DNA from: Candidatus Gastranaerophilales bacterium
GTDB taxonomy: Bacteria; Cyanobacteriota; Vampirovibrionia; Gastranaerophilales; Gastranaerophilaceae
NCBI GenBank assembly: GCA_017402995.1
Contig: JAFQOV010000025.1
Coordinates: 62,001 to 126,000 of the forward strand
DNA length: 64,000 nucleotides
Direction of reading: 5' to 3'
Shown here: one piece after another, positions 53,797-62,273 of the stretch
Layout: the number at the start of each line of letters is the position of its first letter
How positions within the stretch are numbered: position 1 is the first letter of the stretch
Program-made: the position numbers and the translations under genes
Notes under the pieces: generated by a model
What the model saw: only the letters and a program-made list of their open reading frames with translations
Database searches by the model: none
Told to the model about the DNA's origin: nothing

Positions 53797-54722
53797 AAAA
53801 ATTAAAAACCGTATTAAAAAACAAAAATAGGAGTCTAACTCTAAAGACTCCAATCATCTCTGCAAGCGGAACATACGGATACAGTGATGAATATGAAGAT
53901 TTTATTGACCTAAATTGCTTTGGCGCAATTTCAACAAAAGGAATTACCCTTGAAAAAAGATTGGGTAACGACGGAGATAGAATTTTTGAAGTCAAAGGCG
54001 GAATGATTAACCGAATTGGGCTTGAAAATGTCGGTATTGAAAAATTTATTGAAACAAAATTGCCAATTTTAAGAAAGAAAAAAATTGATTTTCTTTTAAA
54101 TATCGCAGGCTCAACTTCGCAAGATTATGAAAAACTTGCCTTAATTGCCCAAAAAAACAACATTGAAGCGATTGAAGTCAACGTTTCTTGTCCAAATGTC
54201 AAATCCGGCTGTTTAGAATTTGGCTTAAATCCAAATTCACTATATGATTTAACTTCAAAAATCAGAAAAAATTATGACGGATTTTTAATCGTTAAATTAT
54301 CACCAAACACTTCAGACATTAAAGCCCTAGCAACTGCGGTTGAAGAAGCAGGCGCTGACTGCATTAGCGCAATTAATACTTTGCGTGGTCTTGGAATAAA
54401 ACTAGATTGGGTTGGCAAAAAATTCATTAAAAAATCAGTTCAAGGTGGTTTATCGGGCGCTTGCATTAAACCTGTTGCGCTTTATATGGTAAATCAAATC
54501 AAAGAAGCGGTTAAAATCCCAATCATTGCAATGGGCGGAATTGAAAAACTACAAGATTTATTCGAGTTCATTTCCGTTGGGGCAGACGCTTTTCAAATTG
54601 GCACAGCAAATTTCATAAACCCAAGCATATGTTCAAATTTAGCAAAAGAATTAAACGAATTTATGATAAAAAATGAAATTAAAGATTTTGAAGAATTGAA
54701 AGAGGTAATAAAAAATGACTAA
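53787..54722 (+). CDS. pyrD: Dihydroorotate dehydrogenase B (NAD+) catalytic subunit
   Basis: A 311-aa class 1B dihydroorotate dehydrogenase. The class 1 catalytic base cysteine is in IEVNVSCPNVKSG. FMN-binding regions include SASGTYGY, NRIGLENVGI, VKLSPNTSDI, AINTLRG, GGLSGACIKP and MGGIEKLQDL with a final FQIGTANF. It works as a heterotetramer with PyrK, the gene just before it. It overlaps pyrE by 8 bp. It feeds orotate to PyrE. Confidence 0.96.
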   Translation: MGIEKLKTVLKNKNRSLTLKTPIISASGTYGYSDEYEDFIDLNCFGAISTKGITLEKRLGNDGDRIFEVKGGMINRIGLENVGIEKFIETKLPILRKKKIDFLLNIAGSTSQDYEKLALIAQKNNIEAIEVNVSCPNVKSGCLEFGLNPNSLYDLTSKIRKNYDGFLIVKLSPNTSDIKALATAVEEAGADCISAINTLRGLGIKLDWVGKKFIKKSVQGGLSGACIKPVALYMVNQIKEAVKIPIIAMGGIEKLQDLFEFISVGADAFQIGTANFINPSICSNLAKELNEFMIKNEIKDFEELKEVIKND

Positions 54723-55293
54723 TCAAGTTGATGTAAAAGAGCTTTTAAAGCAAGCTCAAGGGCTATTATCAGGACATTTTTGTCTAACTTCTGGTTTGCA
54801 TTCTGATACATATTTTCAATGTGCAAAACTATATCAATATCCAGATATCGTTGAAACTTTAGCGCGCGAATTAGCCAAACAACTTGAAGATGTCGAGTTT
54901 GATACAATTGTCGCCCCAGCAATTGGTGCGGTAATTTTCGGATATGAAGTTGCAAAACAATCCAAAAAAAGAAATCTTTTTGTTGAAAGAAAAGACGGCG
55001 AAATGCAACTAAGACGTGGTTATTCTCTTGCAAAAGGCGAAAAAGTTGTAATTGTCGAAGACGTTATCACAACTGCAAGAACAATTTTTGAAACAAAAGA
55101 AGCAATTAAAGAATTTGGTTGCGAAGTTGTTGGAGTTGCTTGTATTGTTGATAGAACGCAAGGAAAACTAGACGACCAATTCAAAATTTATTCATTACTT
55201 CAATCTTCTCCTGTAACATATGAACCAGATAACTGTCCATTATGTAAAGCAGGAATAGAACTAGTTAAGCCGGGAAGTAGAGCAGGTAAATAA
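54715..55293 (+). CDS. pyrE: Orotate phosphoribosyltransferase
   Basis: A 192-aa type I phosphoribosyltransferase converting orotate and PRPP to OMP. It has GHFCLTSGLHSDTYFQCAKL, IVAPAIGAVIFGYEVA, VERKDGEMQLRRGY (mobile catalytic loop) and the PRPP loop VIVEDVITTARTIFET. The PRPP loop usually reads VITTGGS, so the two glycines are replaced by Ala-Arg and the Ser by Thr. The C-terminus has a CPLCKAG. It overlaps pyrD by 8 bp and pyrB by one base. Confidence 0.93.
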   Translation: MTNQVDVKELLKQAQGLLSGHFCLTSGLHSDTYFQCAKLYQYPDIVETLARELAKQLEDVEFDTIVAPAIGAVIFGYEVAKQSKKRNLFVERKDGEMQLRRGYSLAKGEKVVIVEDVITTARTIFETKEAIKEFGCEVVGVACIVDRTQGKLDDQFKIYSLLQSSPVTYEPDNCPLCKAGIELVKPGSRAGK

Positions 55294-56183
55294 TGAAACA
55301 TTTAATCAATATCGAATCTTTATCAAATGACGAAATAAATCAAATTTATTCAAGAGCTTGTGAATTTGAAAAAGGAATAAGAAAATCAAATCATAGTGGC
55401 GCACATGTTGCTAATATGTTTTTTGAAAATTCAACAAGAACAAAAATGTCATTTGAAATGGCAGAAAATAAACTAAACATCAATAAATATGACTTTTGTG
55501 CAGATACTTCATCTTTGAACAAAGGGGAAGATTTATTTGACACATTAAATAATTTATCTGCAATCGGCATTGATACAATCGTAATGCGCCATACAAATGA
55601 TGAATTGATTAATCTATTAGCTCAAAAAAACTATTTTAATGAACTATCTTTCATTAACGCTGGAAGTGGCAAAACAGCCCACCCAACGCAAGCTTTGCTT
55701 GATTTTTACACAATGAAAAGACATTTTTTAAATCTATCTGGCAAAATCATTACAATAGTTGGCGATATTGCACACTCACGCGTTGCAAAATCTAACATTG
55801 AGCTTTTGCAAAGATTTGATATGATCATAAGATGTCTTGCGCCAGAAAACTTAATGGGCGAAAAAATCGACGGAGTACACTATTACACAGATTTAAAAGA
55901 AGCATTTGAAAATGTTGATATCGTAATGGCATTAAGGATTCAAAAAGAAAGAATTCAAGAACAAATAGATTTTGATTACTACATCAAAAACTATCAAATC
56001 ACAAAAGAAAACTTGCCATATGCAGCGTTTTTAATGCACCCTGGACCAATTAATAAAGATATTGAAATCAAAAGTGATGTCTTATTAACTCAAAACGCAA
56101 GAACAATCTTAAACCAAGCGAAAAACGGAGTTTATGTCAGAATGGCAGTTTTGGATATGATTTTAGCTTCAAAAGGACTGTAA
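55293..56183 (+). CDS. pyrB: Aspartate carbamoyltransferase catalytic subunit
   Basis: A 296-aa transcarbamoylase joining carbamoyl phosphate and aspartate. Present are the carbamoyl-phosphate motif FFENSTRTKMSFEMA (residues 43-57), AGSGKTAHPTQALLDFYTM, the aspartate-binding MALRIQKERIQEQ and LMHPGPINKDIEI. Length and motifs fit the ATCase catalytic chain. No pyrI regulatory subunit is present, so it is probably an unregulated trimer or associated with PyrC. One-base overlaps join it to pyrE and pyrC. Confidence 0.96.
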   Translation: MKHLINIESLSNDEINQIYSRACEFEKGIRKSNHSGAHVANMFFENSTRTKMSFEMAENKLNINKYDFCADTSSLNKGEDLFDTLNNLSAIGIDTIVMRHTNDELINLLAQKNYFNELSFINAGSGKTAHPTQALLDFYTMKRHFLNLSGKIITIVGDIAHSRVAKSNIELLQRFDMIIRCLAPENLMGEKIDGVHYYTDLKEAFENVDIVMALRIQKERIQEQIDFDYYIKNYQITKENLPYAAFLMHPGPINKDIEIKSDVLLTQNARTILNQAKNGVYVRMAVLDMILASKGL

Positions 56184-57172
56184 TGAAAAAAGAAATTAAA
56201 ATTACAACAATACCATCTTTAATTGATATGCACGTGCATTTTAGAGAACCTGGTTTTGAATATAAGGAGACAATCGAAACAGGCATCAAATCTGCGCGCA
56301 AGGGAGGTTTTTCTGGCGTTTGTACAATGCCAAACACAAACCCTGTCACAGACAACCCTAAAGTCGTCAAAGAAATTTTGAAAAAAGCTAAAAAACATAA
56401 ATTTGAAATCTATCCTGTTGCAGCTATCACAAAAAACCTTGACAGCCTTGAACTTGTAGATTTTAAAGAGCTCAAAAAAGCAGGTGCAATCGCTTTTTCA
56501 AATGATGGTTTGCCACTTTTAGATAAAGATGTATTCTTAGAAGCCCTAAAAAGCGAAGAATTAATCTTATCTCATTGCGAAGATGAAACGAAAGAAGTAA
56601 CTTGGCAAATTGAAATGTTCAAAAAAGCGCTAGAGCTTGGCTTTAAACCACGCTTGCACTTTTGTCATATCTCAAAAAAAGATAGTGTTGATGTTATAAG
56701 AACAGCAAAAAAACAAGGGCTAAATATCACCTGTGAAACAGCTCCGCACTATTTTACCTTCACAAATGAAAATATTGGACTTGATGGAGTGTATAAAATG
56801 AATCCGCCATTGGCTTCTGAAATGGATAAAAAAGCAATTATGGACGGACTTTTTGATAATACTATTGATGTTATTGCAACAGACCACGCGCCACATAGCG
56901 ACGAAGAAAAACTAAGGCCACACATGGCTTCTCCCAATGGAATAACGGGTCTTGAAACCGCCTTTTCATTGGCATATGAGCTTTTAGGATTAGATAAAAC
57001 ATTAGAAAAAATGGCGTATAATCCAAGAAGAATTTTAGGAATTAACAACAAAAAAATGATAAAAGTTGCGCTTGATGAAACTTGGATAGTTGATCCAAAA
57101 CTTTTTGAATCAAAATGCAAAGTATCACCATATAAAGCAATGAAATTAAAAGGAAGAATAATCAATGATTAA
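56183..57172 (+). CDS. pyrC: Dihydroorotase, N-terminally short class I
   Basis: A 329-aa amidohydrolase that cyclises carbamoyl aspartate. All metal-ligand motifs are present: D15-M-H17-V-H19, FSNDGLPLLDK, LSHCEDE, LHFCHISKKDSVD and IATDHAPHSDEEK. Class I dihydroorotases usually have about 420 residues with the HxH near residue 60; here it is at 17-19, so the N-terminal strand domain is missing, and the C-terminus is shorter too. Upstream, pyrB ends on the same base, leaving no room for a lost exon or frameshift. It is likely functional, perhaps with PyrB as a partner. Confidence 0.9.
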   Translation: MKKEIKITTIPSLIDMHVHFREPGFEYKETIETGIKSARKGGFSGVCTMPNTNPVTDNPKVVKEILKKAKKHKFEIYPVAAITKNLDSLELVDFKELKKAGAIAFSNDGLPLLDKDVFLEALKSEELILSHCEDETKEVTWQIEMFKKALELGFKPRLHFCHISKKDSVDVIRTAKKQGLNITCETAPHYFTFTNENIGLDGVYKMNPPLASEMDKKAIMDGLFDNTIDVIATDHAPHSDEEKLRPHMASPNGITGLETAFSLAYELLGLDKTLEKMAYNPRRILGINNKKMIKVALDETWIVDPKLFESKCKVSPYKAMKLKGRIIND

Positions 57173-57902
57173 AATTAACGAAAAAATCAGAGAAAAACTT
57201 GTTTTAGCGCTAGATGTTGAAGATATCAACGAAGCTAAAAAATTGGTTGAAGATTTATCGCCATACATTGGCACTTTCAAAGTTGGTTTGCAATTGTTTT
57301 GCGGATATGGCTTGGAAATTGTCAATTTTATCAAAGAAAAAAATGCCGATTTCTTTTTAGACGTTAAATTGCACGACATTCCAAATACTGTTGAAAAAGC
57401 AAGCTTTAACGTCATTAAAAATGGTGCAAATTTCTTTAATGTTCATGCGACAGGCGGGATTGAAATGATGAAAGCAGCGCGCAAAGGAGCAATGGAAGCT
57501 TGCGTTAAATATGGCAAAAAAGAACCAATTATCTTAGCTGTTACTGTTTTAACAAGTATTAGTGACGAGGTTTTAAAAGAAGAATTATCTAACACAAAAA
57601 CAAGCGCAGATTTTGTCGTACAACTTGCAAAAAATGCCAAAACTGCTGGTTTGACTGGTGTTGTTGCTTCTGCAAAAGAATTACCACTAATTAAAAAAGA
57701 ATTGGGTGATGATTTTATCGTTTTAACTCCTGGAATTCGCCCAGCTTGGAGCGCGACAAATGACCAAAAACGAATTGCAACACCAACAAGCGCCCTAAAT
57801 GATGGAGCAGATTATATCGTCTTGGGCAGAGCTGTAACGGCGGCAGAAAATAGAATTGAAGCAATTGAAAAAATTTATCAAGAAATTGAAGAAGGTATCT
57901 AA
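57165..57902 (+). CDS. pyrF: Orotidine 5'-phosphate decarboxylase
   Basis: A 245-aa (beta/alpha)8 barrel that decarboxylates OMP to UMP. It has LVLALDVEDINEAKKLV, the catalytic array DVKLHDIPNTVEKA (Lys, Asp), VTVLTSISDEVLKEE, VLTPGIRPAW and DYIVLGRAVT. It overlaps pyrC by 8 bp and ends 1 bp before the carA ATG, so it is the sixth gene of the operon. Confidence 0.96.
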   Translation: MIKINEKIREKLVLALDVEDINEAKKLVEDLSPYIGTFKVGLQLFCGYGLEIVNFIKEKNADFFLDVKLHDIPNTVEKASFNVIKNGANFFNVHATGGIEMMKAARKGAMEACVKYGKKEPIILAVTVLTSISDEVLKEELSNTKTSADFVVQLAKNAKTAGLTGVVASAKELPLIKKELGDDFIVLTPGIRPAWSATNDQKRIATPTSALNDGADYIVLGRAVTAAENRIEAIEKIYQEIEEGI

Positions 57903-57903
57903 A

Positions 57904-59013
57904 ATGGGAACATTAATTTTACAAGACGGAAGCGTTATTAAAGGAAATTCAAAAGGCGCAATTGGTGGATACGAAGGCGAAATCGTTTTTAATACATCAA
58001 TGGCTGGTTATCAAGAAATTTTAACCGATTTGAGTTATGCAAAACAAATTGTCGTGATGAGCTATCCTGAAATTGGTAATTACGGAATAAACGAAATTGA
58101 TTTTGAAGCGCAAAACCCTGCTTTAGTTGGCATTATCGCTAAAAACTTTTGCGAAGAAGAAAATCATTACAAATCTACTCAAAACATTTCAACATACCTT
58201 CAAATGCACAACATCATTGCACTTGATGACATTGATACACGCGCTCTTGTAAAAAAAATCCGCGAAAATGGAACCCAAAGCGCTTTCATAACTTCAAATG
58301 ATTTAACTCAAGAAGAAATTGAAGAAAAAATTCAACACCTTCAAGAGTTCAAAATCTCAAATGACGTCATTTTGCAAACAGGCGCAAAAGAAAAATATCA
58401 ATATAATGACCAAGGCGAAATTGACCTTGCGTTTATTGATTACGGCACAAAAAACAGTATCTTAAATACTTTAGCTAAAAAAGGTTGCAAAATCACAGTA
58501 TATCCACCAAGTGTGAGCGCCCAAGAAATCCTTGAAAATAATCATCACGCTTTATTTTTATCAAGTGGCCCAGCAAATCCAAACGAATTTAGCTATCAAA
58601 TTGAACAAATAAAAGAAATTGTTGGCAAAATCCCGCTTTTTGGAATTGGTTTGGGCTATCAACTTCTTGCACTTTGTGCTGGTGCTGAAGTATACAAATT
58701 AAAATCTGGTCACAGAGGGACAAATTACCCTGTTATAAATTTAGAAAACAAAAAGATTTTAATCACAAACCAAAATCACGGATATGCCGTTAAATCAGAT
58801 AATTTAGCGAAATTTATCCGCGCAACATATAAAAATTTAAATGACGATACCCTAGAAGGTTTTGAAATCGACAGTTTAAAAGTATATGCTGTTCAATTTT
58901 ACCCAGAAACAACTGTCAAAGCAGAAGAAACAACAACAATTTATGATGAATGGGTAAACATTGCAAAAAGAGAAATAAACAACAAAAACAACGAGGTAAA
59001 AAATGAAAGATAA
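57904..59013 (+). CDS. carA: Carbamoyl-phosphate synthase small subunit with inactivated glutaminase
   Basis: A 369-aa CarA. The N-terminal domain is normal (NTSMAGYQEILTDLSYAKQI, DDIDTRALVKKIRENG). In the class I glutaminase domain the nucleophile motif, normally GICLGHQ, reads GIGLGYQ: residue 249 is Gly instead of the catalytic Cys (E. coli C269) and residue 252 is Tyr. The catalytic His of HPE is also lost, reading Y333-P-E335. NGPGDP is likewise changed to SGPANP. The frame is open and complete, so this is not a broken gene. Free ammonia is the probable nitrogen donor. The ATG at 57904 has GAAGG upstream; carB overlaps by 11 bp. Confidence 0.93.
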   Translation: MGTLILQDGSVIKGNSKGAIGGYEGEIVFNTSMAGYQEILTDLSYAKQIVVMSYPEIGNYGINEIDFEAQNPALVGIIAKNFCEEENHYKSTQNISTYLQMHNIIALDDIDTRALVKKIRENGTQSAFITSNDLTQEEIEEKIQHLQEFKISNDVILQTGAKEKYQYNDQGEIDLAFIDYGTKNSILNTLAKKGCKITVYPPSVSAQEILENNHHALFLSSGPANPNEFSYQIEQIKEIVGKIPLFGIGLGYQLLALCAGAEVYKLKSGHRGTNYPVINLENKKILITNQNHGYAVKSDNLAKFIRATYKNLNDDTLEGFEIDSLKVYAVQFYPETTVKAEETTTIYDEWVNIAKREINNKNNEVKNER

Positions 59014-62000
59014 ATCTCTTAAAAAAGTTCTTGTAATTGGCTCTGGACCAATTGTAATCGGTCAAGCAGCCGAATTTGACTATGCAGGCGTACAGGCATG
59101 TAGAACATTAAAAGAAGAAAATATTGAGATTGTTCTTGTAAATTCAAACCCTGCAACAATTATGACAGACGAAGAAATTGCAGACAAAGTTTATATTGAA
59201 CCACTAACGCTCGATTGCGTTTCAAAAATCATTGAAAAAGAGCGCCCACAAGGCTTAATCGCATCTTTAGGCGGTCAAACAGCTCTTAATTTGGCTTGTG
59301 AACTTGACGAAGCAGGAGTTTTAGAAAAATTTAACGTCAAATTGTTAGGCACAAATATTGAATCTATTAAAAAAGCGGAAGATAGAGAATTATTTAAAAA
59401 TTTAATGCAAGAAATTGGCGAACCAGTTCCACAAAGCGACATTGTTTCAACTTGGGAAGAAGCTATCACTTTTAGCGAAAAGATTGGTTTCCCAATAATT
59501 ATCCGTCCAGCGTTTACTCTAGGCGGTGCTGGTGGCGGTATTGCGCAAAATATGGAAGAATATGACGAAATTGTTCATCAAGGACTTGCGCAATCTCCAA
59601 TCAATCAAGTTCTTGTTGAAAAATCAATCGCTGGCTATAAAGAAATTGAATACGAAGTAATTCGCGACTCAAATAATACTTGCATAATCGTTTGCAATAT
59701 GGAAAATATCGACCCAATCGGTATCCACACGGGCGACAGCTTTGTTGTTGCGCCAACTCAAACATTAACCGCAAAAGAATGCAATATGTTAAAAGCAAGC
59801 GCAATCAAAATCATTAAAGCGCTAAAAATCGAAGGCGGTTGCAACGTTCAATTTGCGCTTGATACCGTTTCAAATCAATATTACGTTATTGAAGTTAATC
59901 CAAGGGTTTCACGCTCTTCTGCTTTAGCTTCAAAAGCAAGCGGTTATCCAATTGCAAAAATTACAACAAAAATTGCAATCGGATACAACTTACATGAAAT
60001 CAAAAATTCAATCACGCAAACTACACTAGCTTCTTTTGAACCAACGCTAGATTACGTTGTAGTTAAAATTCCAAAATGGCCATTTGATAAATTTTCAACA
60101 GGCGATAGAATGCTTGGAACAAAAATGAAAGCAACAGGCGAAATTATGGCAATTGGAAGAACATTCATTTCTTCGTTTAAAAAAGCTGTAACTTCACTTG
60201 AAGAAAGATACACAGGACTGTTGCACAGGGGTTTTGAAACTTTAGAAAAAGCTGACTTATTAAAAGAATTAGCTCTTCAAGACGACAGAAGAATTTTCAG
60301 ACTTGCTCAAGCACTCTATAATGGCATTGAAATTGAAAAATTAAATAAAATCACAAAAATTGACAAATGGTTTATCTCTAAAATTAAAGCTATTGTGGAT
60401 TTAGAACATACACTTGAAAAGAAAAAATTAGATTGGGACCTATATTTAAAAGCAAAACAATTTGGCTTTTTAGATAGTGAAATCATTGCAATAACAGGCG
60501 CAACAAAAGAAGAAATCGAAAACTTTGCTCTTCAAGCTTCTTTTAAAACTGTTGATACATGTGCTGGCGAATACAGCGCAACAACGCCATATTTCTATTC
60601 AACTTGGGGCGAAGAATGTGAAGTTGAAGAATTTAAATTAAAAAATAACAACAAAAAAACAAAAGATACGATTGTTGTCCTTGGTTCTGGTCCAATTCGA
60701 ATTGGTCAAGGTATTGAATTTGATTATTGTTCCGTACATGCGTCATTAGAGCTCATGAAAAACGGATATCAATCAGTAATGATTAATTCAAACCCAGAAA
60801 CCCTTTCAACCGATTTTGACGTTGCAAATAGATTATATTTCGAACCAATGAACGAAGAATATGTGATGAACATAATCAAAAAAGAAAAACCAAAAGGCGT
60901 CTTGGTTCAATTCGGCGGTCAAACTGCGATTAATCTTGCTCAAAAACTTAATGCTCAAGGGGTTAAAATCCTTGGCACAAGCTTAGACAGCATTAATGCA
61001 ACAGAAGACAGAAAAGTTTTTGAAAAATTAATGCGCGAGCTTGATATCCCACAACCAAAAGGTTGCGCTGTCACAAGCGTGACAGAAGCGCTAAGCGCAG
61101 TCAAAGAAATTGGCTATCCGGTTTTGGTTCGCCCAAGCTATGTAATTGGCGGTCGCGGTATGCAAGTTGTTTATAATGATGATGAACTTTTGACATATAT
61201 CAACGAAGCGTTCAAATTTTCAAACGAACACCCTGTTTTGATTGACCAATACCTAGAAGGTCAAGAAGTTGAGCTGGACGCAATTTCAGACGGCAGAGAT
61301 ATCTTAATCCCTGGAATTTGCGAACATATCGAACGCGCAGGGGTACACTCTGGCGATTCAATGAGTATTTATCCAAGTCAAAATATTTCAAGAAAAAATG
61401 AAAAGATTTTGGTTAAATATGCTCAAAAAATTGCCAAAAAATTGAATATTAAAGGTTTAATGAATATTCAATTTATCATCAAGGACAATCAAGTCTATGT
61501 AATTGAAGTTAATCCAAGAGCTTCAAGAACTGTGCCAATTATGTCTAAGGTCACTGGTATACCAATGGCAAAAATTGCGCTTCGTGCAATCCTTGGAAAA
61601 TCAATCAGACGCGCAGGCTTTGGCGTTGGATTATATAAAAAATCAAATCTTGTTTCGGTTAAAATGCCTATTTTCTCTTGGCAAAAATTAAACAGAATCG
61701 ACCCAGCGCTAGCTCCCGAAATGAAGTCAACAGGCGAAGTTTTGGGTATTGATACAAAATATAAAAGAGCTTTATATAAAGCATTTTTAGCTGGTGGCTA
61801 CAAATTTTCAAATTCAAAACAAAGGGTTTTGGTCTCATTAAATGACCATTACAAAAAGCCAGCTTTGCCTGTAATTAAAAAGCTTTTCAAACAAGGATTT
61901 TTCATCATGGCAACCTGGGGAACTCACAAATTCCTTGAAAAACATGGTGTTCCATCAAAAATGATTGAAAAATTCATGATTGATAAATTACAAAAGCGTA

Positions 62001-62239
62001 TGAAAAACGGGCGTTTGAGTTTCATTATCAACACACCAACAACTGGCAAAAACTCTCAAAACGCAGGTTTCCAAATCCGAACAATTGCACAAATGTATGG
62101 CATTCCAAGCTTTACATCAATAGATACTGCAAATGCGTTTTTAGTTGCGCACAAAGTTTTTGATAAAAATACTATTTTAACCTATGACACAATCACAAAC
62201 TATCGCAAAAAAAAATTTTTAGATATGTTTAAAAAATAA
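59003..62239 (+). CDS. carB: Carbamoyl-phosphate synthase large subunit
   Basis: A 1078-aa protein with two homologous ATP-grasp halves. The first starts KVLVIGSGPIVIGQAAEFDY and the second, near residue 555, VVLGSGPIRIGQGIEFDYCS. Both halves carry ATP-grasp motifs (PAFTLGGAGGGIAQN and PSYVIGGRGMQVVY; EVNPRVSRSSALASKASGYP and EVNPRASRTVPIMSKVTGIP). The C-terminal allosteric domain from about 935 is present. It phosphorylates bicarbonate and carbamate and makes carbamoyl phosphate from ammonia; with a dead CarA it may take ammonia from solution. It is the last pyr gene; no terminator is obvious after it. Confidence 0.96.
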   Translation: MKDKSLKKVLVIGSGPIVIGQAAEFDYAGVQACRTLKEENIEIVLVNSNPATIMTDEEIADKVYIEPLTLDCVSKIIEKERPQGLIASLGGQTALNLACELDEAGVLEKFNVKLLGTNIESIKKAEDRELFKNLMQEIGEPVPQSDIVSTWEEAITFSEKIGFPIIIRPAFTLGGAGGGIAQNMEEYDEIVHQGLAQSPINQVLVEKSIAGYKEIEYEVIRDSNNTCIIVCNMENIDPIGIHTGDSFVVAPTQTLTAKECNMLKASAIKIIKALKIEGGCNVQFALDTVSNQYYVIEVNPRVSRSSALASKASGYPIAKITTKIAIGYNLHEIKNSITQTTLASFEPTLDYVVVKIPKWPFDKFSTGDRMLGTKMKATGEIMAIGRTFISSFKKAVTSLEERYTGLLHRGFETLEKADLLKELALQDDRRIFRLAQALYNGIEIEKLNKITKIDKWFISKIKAIVDLEHTLEKKKLDWDLYLKAKQFGFLDSEIIAITGATKEEIENFALQASFKTVDTCAGEYSATTPYFYSTWGEECEVEEFKLKNNNKKTKDTIVVLGSGPIRIGQGIEFDYCSVHASLELMKNGYQSVMINSNPETLSTDFDVANRLYFEPMNEEYVMNIIKKEKPKGVLVQFGGQTAINLAQKLNAQGVKILGTSLDSINATEDRKVFEKLMRELDIPQPKGCAVTSVTEALSAVKEIGYPVLVRPSYVIGGRGMQVVYNDDELLTYINEAFKFSNEHPVLIDQYLEGQEVELDAISDGRDILIPGICEHIERAGVHSGDSMSIYPSQNISRKNEKILVKYAQKIAKKLNIKGLMNIQFIIKDNQVYVIEVNPRASRTVPIMSKVTGIPMAKIALRAILGKSIRRAGFGVGLYKKSNLVSVKMPIFSWQKLNRIDPALAPEMKSTGEVLGIDTKYKRALYKAFLAGGYKFSNSKQRVLVSLNDHYKKPALPVIKKLFKQGFFIMATWGTHKFLEKHGVPSKMIEKFMIDKLQKRMKNGRLSFIINTPTTGKNSQNAGFQIRTIAQMYGIPSFTSIDTANAFLVAHKVFDKNTILTYDTITNYRKKKFLDMFKK

Positions 62240-62273
62240 TTGAGTAGTGTATAATATTCAAAAAGGGAAAACA

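Noticed and set aside
56120-56260. A frameshift that removed the N-terminus of pyrC
   Set aside because: The bases upstream encode the complete end of PyrB and the two genes overlap by one base, leaving no room for the missing domain.
58642-58905. Treating carA as a pseudogene or a sequencing error
   Set aside because: The frame is intact, several separate motif codons differ, the N-terminal half is well conserved, and carB overlaps it normally.
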